From Brevibacterium jeotgali (GTDB lineage: Bacteria; Actinomycetota; Actinomycetes; Actinomycetales; Brevibacteriaceae): 64,000 nucleotides of DNA. A program made the position numbers and the translations under genes. The stretch covers positions 23,284-87,283 of the forward strand of contig NZ_FXZM01000013.1 in NCBI RefSeq assembly GCF_900169175.1, written 5' to 3'. Below, piece after piece: positions 17,463 to 26,750 of the stretch. Each line of letters begins with the position of its first letter. The first letter of the stretch is position 1. The notes under the pieces were generated by a model, which did not search any database, had not been told where the DNA came from, and was given only the letters and a program-made list of their open reading frames with translations.

Positions 17463-18982
17463 GAGCGGAGCTCCGCGCCGTCAGTGACCTCGGCGACCTC
17501 GTCCTCGGTCACACGGGTGGCAGCGACGGACACGTCCACGCCGCCGGCGGCGAGCATCCGTGCGAACTCCCGCACGTGGTCGGTCTCCGTGAACGGCGAG
17601 GTGAAGCTGACCGTGAGCATCCCATCGTGCGACATGGAGCAGAACTGCGGGCGGACCGCGGTCACGTGGAACATCATCCGCCGCACGCGCGATTCGGCGG
17701 GCTCCGGCAGTGCCACGCGGCCCAGGTTGGACACGGCCACCGTCAGCCCCCGGTTGTTGGCGATGTTGACCAGCCCCAGGATGACGTCCTTGAGGCCCCG
17801 GGGCAGGATCCGCAGCAGCGGCATCCGCTCGAACCGGATGAACCTGCGCAGCTTGCGCTCGAGGGCCTCCGGAGTGGCCTCCGGACCGAACTGCTCCTCC
17901 AGATTCCGGCAGATGGCGCCGAGGTCGTCGTCCCCCTGTCCGTACGTGTGCTCCACTCGGACGGTGGCGAAGAAGTTCCGCGGCGAGTTCGACGGGAAGA
18001 ACTGGCGCAGGTTCACGGGGACAGAGGCCGCGATCGTCTGCGACCTGCCGAGTCCGCCGGCGGAGAGCCGGACGGCTTCGAAGAACAGACCGGTGAGGTA
18101 CATGGTCATCGAGACGCCCTGAGCACGGGCGAGCGCAAGCACCTGCGTCGCCGGCATGCTCAGCTCGACCAGCCGCGGCCGGTTGTCCGGTGTCCTGGTC
18201 CCCCGCACGCGGTGCACGCCACGGACAGTCCTGCGACCCACCGCCACCGGGCGGCGACGCGGGCGGGAAGGCGCGGCGGCCTCGGCGGCGGAGCCTTCCG
18301 TCGGGGTGTCGGTCGTGGTCGTCTCGTCGGCCGTGGGAGGGCCGGACCCGGCCTCGTCGTGCGCAGGCGCGGTGCCGTCCCCCGTCGGCCTGTCGCTGCG
18401 CCGACCCCTGCGGAAGTAGTGGGCGAAGCTGTCGGACGTCAGGCCCAGCGCGTCTGCGGCGGCCTCGCTGGGGTCGGCGTGCAGGTCCGCGGCCTGGTCG
18501 GGGGCGTCAGGATGCTCGAGGAGGACGGCCTCGGGATCAGCGTCCTGCGGCTGCGCGGTCGCAGGATCGCGCAGGCGGACATAGGAGTCCAGGAGGTCGG
18601 TCAGGAACCACAGGGCGCCGGTGCCGTCGGACAGGGCGTGGAAGACCTCGAGCGATATCCGGCGTTCGTGGTGGACGACGCGGAACAGCAGACTGCGGCG
18701 GTCGACCTGGTAGAGGGCCGCGCAGGTGTGTTCGTCCTCCTGGGTGGCGACGGGGCGCAGGTCGCTGTCCTGCAGGTAGTACCAGAAGACTCCCCGGCGC
18801 ATCACCGCATGGTAGAGCGGATAGCGGTCGTAGACCTCGTCGAGCGCCGCCTGCAGGAGGAGCGGATCCACTTCGTGGTCCATCTCCGCGCTGATGCGGA
18901 ACACCTTGGGGTCCGCGTCGCTGCGCGCGGCGAGGAAGATGTTCGACGCGTTGTCCAGCCGCACCCAGGCGGGGCGGTTCAC
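17459..18982 (-). CDS. alcohol-acetyltransferase / condensation-like acyltransferase
   Basis: 507 residues. The motif FHALSDGTGALWF (about 114-126) is the HxxxDG catalytic motif of the CoA-dependent acyltransferase superfamily that includes condensation domains, WES/PapA and alcohol O-acetyltransferases. The second half has PVNLRQFFPSNSPRNFFATV and NLGRVALPE, which correspond to the N-[FL]-x-x-[FW] region and the bridging strand of the family. A long Pro/Thr/Glu/Ala-rich stretch (about 190-260) is an inserted disordered linker. It likely transfers an acyl group from CoA to an alcohol or amine. Coupled by ATGA overlaps to the esterase before it and the DUF6320 gene after it. Confidence 0.8.
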   Translation of the reverse strand: MNRPAWVRLDNASNIFLAARSDADPKVFRISAEMDHEVDPLLLQAALDEVYDRYPLYHAVMRRGVFWYYLQDSDLRPVATQEDEHTCAALYQVDRRSLLFRVVHHERRISLEVFHALSDGTGALWFLTDLLDSYVRLRDPATAQPQDADPEAVLLEHPDAPDQAADLHADPSEAAADALGLTSDSFAHYFRRGRRSDRPTGDGTAPAHDEAGSGPPTADETTTTDTPTEGSAAEAAAPSRPRRRPVAVGRRTVRGVHRVRGTRTPDNRPRLVELSMPATQVLALARAQGVSMTMYLTGLFFEAVRLSAGGLGRSQTIAASVPVNLRQFFPSNSPRNFFATVRVEHTYGQGDDDLGAICRNLEEQFGPEATPEALERKLRRFIRFERMPLLRILPRGLKDVILGLVNIANNRGLTVAVSNLGRVALPEPAESRVRRMMFHVTAVRPQFCSMSHDGMLTVSFTSPFTETDHVREFARMLAAGGVDVSVAATRVTEDEVAEVTDGAELRS

Positions 18983-19992
18983 GGGATGCCGCCTGAACCG
19001 GGGGTGCCGCGGGTGCCGCGGGTGCCGGATGAGTTCGCGCGCACGCCCTCATCGAGGAACGCGTTGATCACCTCGTAGGCCTGGCGGAGCGATCGGGAGA
19101 AGCGGGGCAGGGTGATGAAGCCGTGCAGGGCGCCGTCGACACGGTGGATGCGGACGGTGTTGCCCGCTTCCTCGAGCGCACGGCCGTAGGCCTCGCCCTC
19201 GTCGCAGAGCAGGTCGAGTTCGGCGGTGATGAGGAGCGTGTCCGGCTGGCCGGAGAAGTCATCGGCCATGAGCGGGGCGACGCGGGGGTCCTTGCGCGCC
19301 TGCGGGTCCGGGACGTACATCTCGAGGTAGTCCTGGACCTCGTGGGTCGTGAGGCGATAGTCCTTCCCGTGATCGCGCACGGAGGCGAACGGTGAGGTCC
19401 GGGGGTCGTGGTCCCAGTGGGTGACGGGATAGAGGAGGATCTGGCGTCCGGGGGTGGAATGGCCCTCCGCGTGCAGCTGCTGGGAGACGACTGCTGCGAG
19501 GTTACCGCCCGCGGAGTCACCCACGAGCACGATGCGGTCCGGGTCCTCGACACCCACGCGGCCCGGTTCGTCCAACAGGAGCCGGGCGATGTGCAGGCAG
19601 TCCTCGAGGCCTGCGGGGAACGGGTGCTCCGGTGCCAGGCAGTAGTCGACGGAGACGACGACGCAGCCGGTGAGCTCCGCCATCGTCGCGCACGCCGGCG
19701 TGTAGCTCTCGATGTTCCCCGTCACCCAGCCGCCACCGTGGAAGAAGAGGAGGACGTCATCGCGGCTGCGTTCGACCGGGCTGAACACGCGGACCGGGAT
19801 CGGGTGCTCGCCGTCGTCGACGGTGGTCTGGCGGTAGGGGACGCGGGGTCCTGAGAGTGCGGCCAGCTGTCGCTGCAGACGCCGGACCTTCTCGTAGTCC
19901 TCGCGCATGTTGACCCGCGGGGCGGCGAACAGCCCGAGCACCGCTCTGACGAACCGGTTCACGGGCGGCCTGCGGCGATCGGACTGGTCCAT
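18979..19992 (-). CDS. alpha/beta hydrolase, hormone-sensitive-lipase (HSL) family esterase
   Basis: 337 residues. HSL-type motifs: oxyanion FFHGGGWVTGN (about 84-94), nucleophile elbow GDSAGGN (about 159-165), catalytic Asp in ITAELDLLCDEG and His in DGALHGFITLPRF. YCLAPEHPFPAGLEDC is the strand before the nucleophile. It hydrolyses short or medium acyl esters in the cytoplasm. First gene of the leftward operon; its stop overlaps the acyltransferase start. An esterase next to an ester-forming enzyme suggests processing or turnover of the same ester. The C-terminal tail is Gly/Thr/Arg-rich and low complexity. Confidence 0.92.
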   Translation of the reverse strand: MDQSDRRRPPVNRFVRAVLGLFAAPRVNMREDYEKVRRLQRQLAALSGPRVPYRQTTVDDGEHPIPVRVFSPVERSRDDVLLFFHGGGWVTGNIESYTPACATMAELTGCVVVSVDYCLAPEHPFPAGLEDCLHIARLLLDEPGRVGVEDPDRIVLVGDSAGGNLAAVVSQQLHAEGHSTPGRQILLYPVTHWDHDPRTSPFASVRDHGKDYRLTTHEVQDYLEMYVPDPQARKDPRVAPLMADDFSGQPDTLLITAELDLLCDEGEAYGRALEEAGNTVRIHRVDGALHGFITLPRFSRSLRQAYEVINAFLDEGVRANSSGTRGTRGTPGSGGIP

Positions 19993-20042
19993 GGTGACAG
20001 CTTAGGCGCGGGCGGTGGGTTCAGCGCGGTCGTGACGCACGT

Positions 20043-20118
20043 GGCAATGCACATGGTGACGCACGTGGCGAGGGACTTGGCGACGGGCTTGGCGACGGGC
20101 GTGGCGAGGTGTCCCCGA
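20043..20118. repeat. degenerate short tandem repeats between divergent genes
   Basis: A run of imperfect units built on (G)ACGTGGCGA / GGCGACGGGCTT, the clearest being GGCGACGGGCTTGGCGACGGGCGTGGCGA. It fills most of the 139-base spacer between the leftward esterase operon and the rightward TIGR02206-like gene. Its meaning is unknown; it may be replication-slippage sequence or part of a promoter. Confidence 0.4.
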
Positions 20119-20131
20119 ATACACTGCGCTC

Positions 20132-20998
20132 ATGGACAGCCCAGTCGAACCGATCGGACGGATGACGCCCTACGGAGCGGAGCACATCGCGGTGCTCGGG
20201 GTGACGGTGGTCCTCGCAGTGGTCCTCGTGATCGCGGCTCGACGCATCCGCGGGACCGTGCACGAAGACCGCCTGCTGCGAGCCGCCGGGTGGATCATGC
20301 TGACGGTGACGGTGGTGTGGACCCTGTGGGGCATGATGCCCGGCCAGTGGAACATCGACCAGTCGCTGCCCTTCCAGTTCTCCGACGCGATGCGCTTCCT
20401 CACCGCGATCGCACTGCTGACGCGAGCCGGGTGGGCGATTGCGATCTGCTGCTTCTGGGGTCTGACGCTCAACCTGCAGTCCGTCATCACGCCCGATCTG
20501 AACTACTTCGACTACCCGGTCGCGGAGTTCGCCGCCTACTGGTTCCTGCACATCGCCGCGCTCATCGTGCCGATCGTCTTCGTGTGGGGACTGGGGTACC
20601 GACCCACCTGGCGCGGGTACTGCGTCGCCTATGCGGCTGCGATCGCGTGGGCGCTGGTGGCGATCTGCGCGAATGCGCTCACGGGTGCCAACTACGCGTA
20701 TCTGAGCCACGCACCGGAGGGTCCGTCGGTGCTCGACGTACTGGGGCCGTGGCCGGTCTACATCCTGTGGGAGCTGGTCATCGTCGCTGTCGTGTGGGCG
20801 CTCATGACGTGGCCGTGGGCGATGCGAGGTGCGCGGGAAGCCGGTCTGCTGCCGGACACGCTGCAGCATGCCGTCGAGGTCGACAGGTGGGCGACTGTTC
20901 GCAGACTCTCCCCTCCTCGCCCCGTGGACGCCGCGCTCGGATCGAGGGGGTCCTCCGTCCCTCCCCCGCACTCCCCAGGCGCGGTGCGCCCGCAGTGA
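20132..20998 (+). CDS. TIGR02206/YwaF-type integral membrane protein
   Basis: 288 residues with about seven transmembrane helices. The family-typical features are GAEHIAVLGVTVVL at the start, LPFQFSDAMRFLTAIAL in the third helix, FWGLTLNLQSVITPDL and EFAAYWFLHIAALIVPIVF. Bacillus YwaF belongs to the same group. No enzymatic role is known. The hydrophilic C-terminal 50 residues are Pro/Arg-rich and probably cytoplasmic. It ends tail-to-tail with the ABC operon, with a hairpin between. Confidence 0.85.
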   Translation: MDSPVEPIGRMTPYGAEHIAVLGVTVVLAVVLVIAARRIRGTVHEDRLLRAAGWIMLTVTVVWTLWGMMPGQWNIDQSLPFQFSDAMRFLTAIALLTRAGWAIAICCFWGLTLNLQSVITPDLNYFDYPVAEFAAYWFLHIAALIVPIVFVWGLGYRPTWRGYCVAYAAAIAWALVAICANALTGANYAYLSHAPEGPSVLDVLGPWPVYILWELVIVAVVWALMTWPWAMRGAREAGLLPDTLQHAVEVDRWATVRRLSPPRPVDAALGSRGSSVPPPHSPGAVRPQ

Positions 20999-21109
20999 AC
21001 CGCATGCAGGACGTCTCCCACCCGGCCGGGTGTGTGGCTGACCGGCAGCGTGCTGGGTGCTGCGTACTGCGGGACGCACCTGCCGGGCGAGGGCCGACGG
21101 ACGGGCTCA

Positions 21110-21149
21110 CGGTCCGAGGGACGGTCGCACTCGCCCGTCCCTCGGACCG
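21110..21149. terminator. bidirectional hairpin terminator
   Basis: A perfect 15-bp stem (CGGTCCGAGGGACGG at 21110-21124, complement at 21135-21149) with a 10-base loop. It lies between the stops of the rightward gene (20998) and the leftward ABC operon (21213). Confidence 0.75.
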
Positions 21150-21212
21150 CAGGGGTGTCCGTCGCGGGGGTGGGAGGGGGTCGCTCGACGGGGAGTGTCT
21201 GCCCTCGCGCCC

Positions 21213-23051
21213 TCAGCCGGCCGCGCGGAGTCTCGCGGCCTCCCGGCGGCGCTGCTCCTGCTCGACCGGATCCGGCACCGGCAGGGACGCGATGAGCCTG
21301 CGCGTGTAGTCGTGGTCCGGACGCGTGAGCACCTGTTCTCCGGTGCCGTTCTCCAACAGCTCCCCGTGGTAGAGGACGCCGATCCGGTCCGACAGCATGT
21401 CGACGACCGCCAGATCGTGGCTGATGAAGACCGTGGCGAAGCCCAGACGATCCTGCAGCTCGCGGAACAGCTCGAGCACCTTCGCCTGCACGGAGACGTC
21501 CAGCGCCGACGTCGGCTCATCGGCGACGAGCAGCTCCGGATCCAGCGCGATGCCGCGCGCCAACGACGCACGCTGACGCTGACCGCCGGACAGCTCGTGC
21601 GGATACCGCTTCGCGTACTCGGCGGGCAGCTGGACAGCATCCAGCAGTGACAGCACTTCCCCGCGACGATCCGCATCGCTCATCGTCGGACGGTGCACCG
21701 CGAACGGCTCCTCGATGCACTGGCCGACGGTCAGCTGCGGGTTGAACGACGCGGCGGGATCCTGGAAGACGAAGCCGATCCGCCTGCGCAGCGGCTTGAA
21801 CGTCTTCTCCTTCATCCCGACCATCTCGTAGCCCAGGACATTCAGCGACCCGCCCGTGGCGGTGGTGAGCCCGGCGATCGCACGACCGATCGTCGTCTTG
21901 CCGGAGCCCGATTCGCCGACCAGCCCGAACACCTCACCCTGGTGCACCGTGAAGTCGACTCCGGCCACCGCGGTGAAGTCCGGCTTGCCGATGCCTCCCG
22001 GGTAGACGATCTCCAGCCCGCGAGCCGTGACGACCGGCTCACCGAACGTGCTGCCGGCCTCGCCGGGCGCATCGGCCTCGGCAGGTCCATCGGCCCCGGC
22101 GGGCGCATCGGCCGCGGCGGGCGCATAGACCTCGCCGACGGCCGCGGCCCCGGATGCTGCAGCGGAAGTCTTCCCGGGAGCAGTGGTCTCCCCCGCCTCG
22201 GCGGTGGTCGCACCGGCGCGAGCGGCAGCCGCCGCACCCGCCCCGCCCGGACCAGAGCGGGAGTCTGCGCCCAGCCGCGGGACGGCCGCGAGCAGCGCCC
22301 GCGTGTACTCCTCCTGCGGTGAGGCGAACAGCTCCTTCACCGGTGCGGTCTCGACCAGCTCGCCGCGGAACATCACCGCGACCCGATCAGCGAGGTCCGC
22401 GACGACCCCCATGTTGTGGGTGATGAGCACGATCGCCGTGCCGCGCCGGTCACGCAGGTCGCGCAGCAGATCGAGGATCTCGGCCTGGACGGTGACGTCG
22501 AGTGCGGTCGTCGGCTCGTCGGCGACGATGACATCGGCACCCAGAGCCAGCGCCATCGCGATGACGATGCGCTGCTTCTGTCCGCCGGAGAACTGGTGCG
22601 GGTAGTAGTCGTAGCGGTCGGCGACGTTCGGGATGCCGACGTCCTCCAGCGCGCTGACGACCCGCTGACGGATCTCCTTCTTCCTGAGCTTCGGGTTGTG
22701 GGCGCGCAGACCCTCTGCGATCTGCCAGCCGACCGTGAAGACCGGATTGAGCGCGGTCGACGGCTCCTGGAACACCATGGAGACATCCGCGCCGCGCAGC
22801 TTCCGCAGCTGGGTCTTCGACGCCGCGAGCACGTTCCTGCCCTGGAGCACGACCGCGCCGTTCGTCGTCGCCGTCTCCGGAATGAGGCCCAGGACGCTGC
22901 GTGCAGTGACGGACTTGCCGGAACCGGATTCGCCGACGATCGCGAGCACCTCCCCGGGCGCGACCGCGAGTGACAGGTCCTTGACCGCGTGGACGTCGCC
23001 CGCGTCGGTGACGTCGAGGCCGTCGATGCTGAGGACGGGGTCCTGTGTCAT
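21213..23051 (-). CDS. fused double ATPase of an oligopeptide ABC transporter (DppD-DppF type)
   Basis: 612 residues with two complete ABC domains. First: Walker A GESGSGKS (about 39-46), Q-loop FQEP, signature FSGGQKQR, Walker B VIVADEP. Second, from about residue 343: GESGSGKT, FQDP, LSGGQRQR, LLVADEP, with the oligopeptide-family C-terminal extension after each. The two are joined by an Ala/Gly/Pro/Glu-rich low-complexity linker (about 265-335) with repeats such as ADAPAGADGPAEADAPGEA. It powers import through the permeases encoded just upstream; its start overlaps the preceding permease stop (ATGA). Confidence 0.93.
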   Translation of the reverse strand: MTQDPVLSIDGLDVTDAGDVHAVKDLSLAVAPGEVLAIVGESGSGKSVTARSVLGLIPETATTNGAVVLQGRNVLAASKTQLRKLRGADVSMVFQEPSTALNPVFTVGWQIAEGLRAHNPKLRKKEIRQRVVSALEDVGIPNVADRYDYYPHQFSGGQKQRIVIAMALALGADVIVADEPTTALDVTVQAEILDLLRDLRDRRGTAIVLITHNMGVVADLADRVAVMFRGELVETAPVKELFASPQEEYTRALLAAVPRLGADSRSGPGGAGAAAAARAGATTAEAGETTAPGKTSAAASGAAAVGEVYAPAAADAPAGADGPAEADAPGEAGSTFGEPVVTARGLEIVYPGGIGKPDFTAVAGVDFTVHQGEVFGLVGESGSGKTTIGRAIAGLTTATGGSLNVLGYEMVGMKEKTFKPLRRRIGFVFQDPAASFNPQLTVGQCIEEPFAVHRPTMSDADRRGEVLSLLDAVQLPAEYAKRYPHELSGGQRQRASLARGIALDPELLVADEPTSALDVSVQAKVLELFRELQDRLGFATVFISHDLAVVDMLSDRIGVLYHGELLENGTGEQVLTRPDHDYTRRLIASLPVPDPVEQEQRRREAARLRAAG

Positions 23052-24013
23052 GCCGTCTCCTCCACTGCAGACTTCTTCTTCGATCCCGCGCGCCTGCGCA
23101 GGCGCAGACGCGGATCGTTGAGGTCGTTCATCGACTCACCCACGAGCGTGATGCCCAGGACGGTGACGACGATCGCGATGCCGGGGAACACGCTGGTCCA
23201 CCAGATGCCGCTCGTGACGTCGGCCAGCGACTTGTTGAGGTCGTAGCCCCATTCCGCCGCGGACGACGGCTCGATGCCGAAGCCCAGGAAGCCCAGTCCG
23301 GCGAGAGTGAGGATCGCCTCGGACGAGTTCAGCGTGAAGATCAGCGGCAGGGTGCGGGTCGCGTTGCGGAACACGTGCTTCGTGATGACGCGCGTGCGGG
23401 ACGCACCCAGCACGATCGCCGATTCCACGAACGGCTCCGCCTTGAGGCGGACCGTCTCCGCGCGCACCACGCGGAAGTACTGCGGGATGAACACGACGGT
23501 GATCGAGAATGCCGCGGCGAGGATGCCGCCCCACGCACTCGACTGGCCGCCGGAGATCACGATCGCCATGACGATCGCCAGCAGCAGCGACGGGAACGCG
23601 TAGACCGCGTCCGCGATGACGACGAGGATCCGGTCCAGCCACCCGCCGATGTATCCGGAGACCAGGCCCAGGGCCACACCGAGGAAGATCGACAGCAGCA
23701 CGGCGACGATGATGACGCTCACCGCGGTCTGGGCACCCCAGATGACACGGGAGAACACGTCGTATCCACCCACCGTCGTCCCCCAGATGTGGGCGGCGCT
23801 CGGTGCCTGCTGGGCGCCGAACCGACCGCCCTCCTCGTAGGACATCTGGGCGTAGCCGTAGGGGGCGATGAGCGGCGCGAAGATCGCCGCGATGAGCACC
23901 AGCGCGCAGATGACGAGACCTGCGATGAGCATCCCGCGCTGCAGGCCGACGGCCTGGCGCAGGTGGCTGATGATCGGGAGCCGCTGGAACGGGATGCGCT
24001 TGAGAATGTCCAT
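23048..24013 (-). CDS. oligopeptide ABC transporter permease, DppC-like
   Basis: 321 residues from ATG 24013; an open frame upstream is antisense shadow of the neighbouring permease. About six helices, with the N-terminal OppC extension (IAAIFAPLIAPYGY) and the inner-membrane EAA loop ESAIVLGASRTRVITKHVFRNA that contacts the ATPase. Ends in an Arg/Lys-rich tail. TGATG junction with the gene before it and ATGA overlap with the ATPase after it. Confidence 0.93.
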   Translation of the reverse strand: MDILKRIPFQRLPIISHLRQAVGLQRGMLIAGLVICALVLIAAIFAPLIAPYGYAQMSYEEGGRFGAQQAPSAAHIWGTTVGGYDVFSRVIWGAQTAVSVIIVAVLLSIFLGVALGLVSGYIGGWLDRILVVIADAVYAFPSLLLAIVMAIVISGGQSSAWGGILAAAFSITVVFIPQYFRVVRAETVRLKAEPFVESAIVLGASRTRVITKHVFRNATRTLPLIFTLNSSEAILTLAGLGFLGFGIEPSSAAEWGYDLNKSLADVTSGIWWTSVFPGIAIVVTVLGITLVGESMNDLNDPRLRLRRRAGSKKKSAVEETA

Positions 24014-25107
24014 CAGTACCTCACTCGCGGGTCGATGAGGGCGGCGATGACGTCGACGAGGAAGTTCGTGAGCGCCACGATGACGGCGAGCATCACGACG
24101 ATCCCCTGCACGGCGACGAAGTCGCGCTTGAGGAGGTATTGGACCAGTTGGAAGCCCAGGCCCTTCCACTCGAAGGTCGTCTCCGTCAGCACCGCACCGG
24201 CGAGCATCATCGCGATCTGCATGCCCATGACCGTGATGACGGGGATGAGCGCAGGACGCCACGCGTGGGTCGTGACGAGTCGGAACTCGCTCACGCCGCG
24301 CGACCGGCCGGACTCGACGTACTGCTGCCCGAGCGTGCCGATGAGGTTCGTGCGCACCAGACGGAGGAACACGCCGGCGGTCAGCAGACCCAGCGCGATC
24401 GCCGGCAGCACCGCGTGGGACGCGATGTCGCCCAGAGCGTCGAAGTCGCCGATCCGGATGGCGTCGATGAAGTAGATGCGGGTGGGGCCGACGACGCCGG
24501 ACATGAGCAGTTCGGTGCTGCTGGAGGCACGGCCCGATGCCGGGAACAGCGGGATGAGCACCCCGAACGTCAACTTCAGCAGCAGACCCGCAAAGAACAC
24601 CGGGGTCGCGTAGCAGAGGATCGCGAACACGCGCAGGGCCGCGTCCGGCCACCGGTCGCGGTGGTAGGCCGCGAGCATGCCCAGGGGGATGCCGACGGCG
24701 AAGGCGACGATGAGGGCGAAGAACACCAGTTCGGCGGTCGCCGCACCGTACTGGAGGAAGAGATCCGTCACGGGTCGGTTGTCCGACACCGTCGTGCCGA
24801 AGTCGCCGCGCAGCAGATCGCCCATGTACTCGAAGTACTGGACGATGAGCGGCCGATCGTAGCCGGCGGCCTCGATCCTCTCCTGCAGCTGGGCCTTGGT
24901 GAGCCTTCCGCCCAATGCCGCGGTGATCGGGTCGCCGGTGATCCGCATGAGGAAGAACACCAGTGTGGTGAGGATCCAGACGGTGGGGATGATGAGGAGG
25001 AACCGGATGAGGACGTAGCGCCCCAGTCCGGACCCTGACGGTCGCTGCTTCTTCAGCGGCTTGGCCGGGTCCTCCGCGAGAACAGGGTTCTCAGCGCTTG
25101 CAGCCAT
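24013..25107 (-). CDS. oligopeptide ABC transporter permease, DppB-like
   Basis: 364 residues from ATG 25107. An unusual hydrophilic N-terminal extension (about 1-35, AENPVLAEDPAKPLKKQRPSG) precedes the OppB/DppB domain, which starts RYVLIRFLLIIPTVWILTTL. LRGDFGTTVSDNRPV and the EAA loop QYVESGRSRGVSEFRLVTTHAWR are family signatures. Second gene of the operon, after the solute-binding gene. The extension could regulate assembly, but this is a guess. Confidence 0.92.
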   Translation of the reverse strand: MAASAENPVLAEDPAKPLKKQRPSGSGLGRYVLIRFLLIIPTVWILTTLVFFLMRITGDPITAALGGRLTKAQLQERIEAAGYDRPLIVQYFEYMGDLLRGDFGTTVSDNRPVTDLFLQYGAATAELVFFALIVAFAVGIPLGMLAAYHRDRWPDAALRVFAILCYATPVFFAGLLLKLTFGVLIPLFPASGRASSSTELLMSGVVGPTRIYFIDAIRIGDFDALGDIASHAVLPAIALGLLTAGVFLRLVRTNLIGTLGQQYVESGRSRGVSEFRLVTTHAWRPALIPVITVMGMQIAMMLAGAVLTETTFEWKGLGFQLVQYLLKRDFVAVQGIVVMLAVIVALTNFLVDVIAALIDPRVRY

Positions 25108-25130
25108 GGGTACGAAGCCATTCAGTCGCG

Positions 25131-25166
25131 CCGATGGGGCGGGTGCAGCCGCACCCACCCCATCGG
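25131..25166 (-). terminator. intercistronic hairpin between binding protein and permease genes
   Basis: Arms CCGATGGGG + GGGTGC pair with GCACCC + CCCCATCGG around a 4-base loop, with one C/A mismatch. It lies between the binding-protein stop (25196) and the DppB start (25107). Hairpins here commonly stabilise or partly terminate the message so that more binding protein than permease is made. Confidence 0.65.
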
Positions 25167-25195
25167 CTGTCAGTTCAGGGAACCGTGATCCGCTC

Positions 25196-26750
25196 TCACT
25201 TGCCCAGCAGGGCGAGGCGGAACTGGAACGACGGGTCGAGCGTCTCGTCGACACCTGTCACGTCGTTGCCGGACACTGCGATCTGCGAACCCTGCAGGAA
25301 CGGCAGGGTCGGCAGCTGTTCGGCGAGGTCGTTCTGGATGTCGGAGATCGCCTCCGCGCGCTCGTCCTCGTCCGTGATGGAACCCTGCTCCATCAGCTTC
25401 GTGTTGATGTCCTCATCGCGGAAGTGGTTCGCGAGGAACGACGGGCTCTCGTCCGTGTCGTAGAAGAACGGCACCATGTAGTTGTCCGCGTCCGAGTAGT
25501 CCGGGAACCAACCCAGCTGGTAGGCCGGGTAGAGGTCCTCCGTGCGGTCCTCCGCGTACTGGACCCACTCCGTGGACTGCAGGTCGACGTTGAAGAGGTC
25601 CGTCGACTCGAGCTGGCTCTTCACCATCGCGTACTCGTCACCGGAGGAGGGCCCGTAGTGGTCGGGGTTGTACTGGAGACTGACGTCGACCGGTGTCTCC
25701 ACGCCTGCGTCCTCGAGGCGCTGCGCCGCCTCGTCCGCGTCCGCTGCGCCGCTGCCGTCGCCGTAGAGGTCCTTGAGCGATTCGTTGGCGCCCGGCAGGC
25801 CTTCGGGGACGTAGGAGTACAGCGGGGTGTACGTGCCCTTGTAGACCTGCTCCGCGATCGTCTCGCGGTCGATCGAGTCGGCCATCGCCTGGCGGATCGC
25901 CAGCGCCTTGTCCTCGTCCGGGTCATCCGACTCCGCGCCGTGGGGCATGGTGTCGAAGTTGAAGACGATGTAGCGGATCTCGCCGCCGGGTCCCTGGTGG
26001 ACCGTGAGCTCGTCGTTGCCCTCGAGGTCCTCGACGTCCGTTGCGGACAGCGAGCGCCAGGCGACGTCGAGGTCACCCTGCTCCAGGCCGAGCTTCATGT
26101 TGTTCGCATCAGCGAAGTACCGCATCTGCACGGTGTCGGACTTCGCTTCGCCCAGCGGGCCCTGGTAGTCCGGGTTGGCCTTGTAGGAGATGAGCTCGTT
26201 GAACGAGTAGGAATCGATCGTGAACGGGCCGGCGAAGGCCTCTCCGTCGACGATCTCCTGGTCCGGGGTGATCTCGTCCGCGGCGAAGACGTCTTCGTCG
26301 ACGATCGGGCCGGCAGGACCGGCGAGCACCAGCGGGAACGTCTGATCGTTCTCGCGGTTGAGCGTGAACTGGACCGTGAGGTCGTCCGGCGTCTCGATGG
26401 ACTCGACCGTGCCGAGCAGCGAGGAGGGACCGTTCGGGTCCTGGATCTCCAGCTGGCGCTCGAAGCTGAACTTCACGTCGGAGGCCGTGAGCTCATTGCC
26501 GTTGGCGAAGGTCAGGCCCTCCTTGAGCGTCACTTCGTACGTGCTGGGATCGGTGAAGTCAGCGGACTCCGCGATATCGGGCTCCGTGTCCGCCGTGCCC
26601 GGGGTGTAGGACAGGAGGAACGGGAAGACCTGCTGCATCACGAAGAACGAGCCGTTGTCGTAGGAGCCGGCCGGGTCGATGACCGTCACCTTGTCGGTGG
26701 TGCCGACGGTGACGGTGCTGCCGCCCTCGCCTTCCGCGACTCCCACGTCC
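25196..26750 (-). CDS. oligopeptide-binding protein (SBP family 5), 5'-truncated
   Basis: About 515 recognisable residues of a family-5 solute-binding protein: STVTVGTTDKVTVIDPAG as the first strand, then YEVTLKEGLTFANGNELTASDVKFSFER, which is the family-5 signature, and a normal C-terminal lobe ending in LPFLQGSQIAVSGNDV. The expected N-terminal signal peptide and lipobox Cys are missing. The frame stays open to 26884, but beyond about 26750 it is only the complement of a ProC-like gene. No start codon with a ribosome binding site is seen. If the sequence is right, the protein would lack its export signal and the whole permease/ATPase operon its usual promoter. Confidence 0.85.

Noticed and set aside
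20999..21212. Possible RNA gene in the spacer between the TIGR02206-like gene and the ABC operon
   Set aside because: The only structure is a simple 15-bp hairpin between convergent stops, which is explained as a terminator.
20032..21309. 425-codon rightward frame overlapping the TIGR02206-like gene
   Set aside because: It shares the strand but not the frame of the membrane protein and lacks its hydrophobic pattern; it is Arg/His-rich shadow.
24014..24652. N-terminal extension of the DppC-like permease
   Set aside because: The first 213 codons overlap the DppB-like gene in another frame and are not hydrophobic. A start at 24013 gives a normal permease.
25061..26740. Long rightward open frame opposite the oligopeptide-binding gene
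   Set aside because: It is the antisense of a strongly motif-bearing gene and has Val/Arg-rich shadow composition. Only its last part (26741-27253) reads as a real ProC-like protein.
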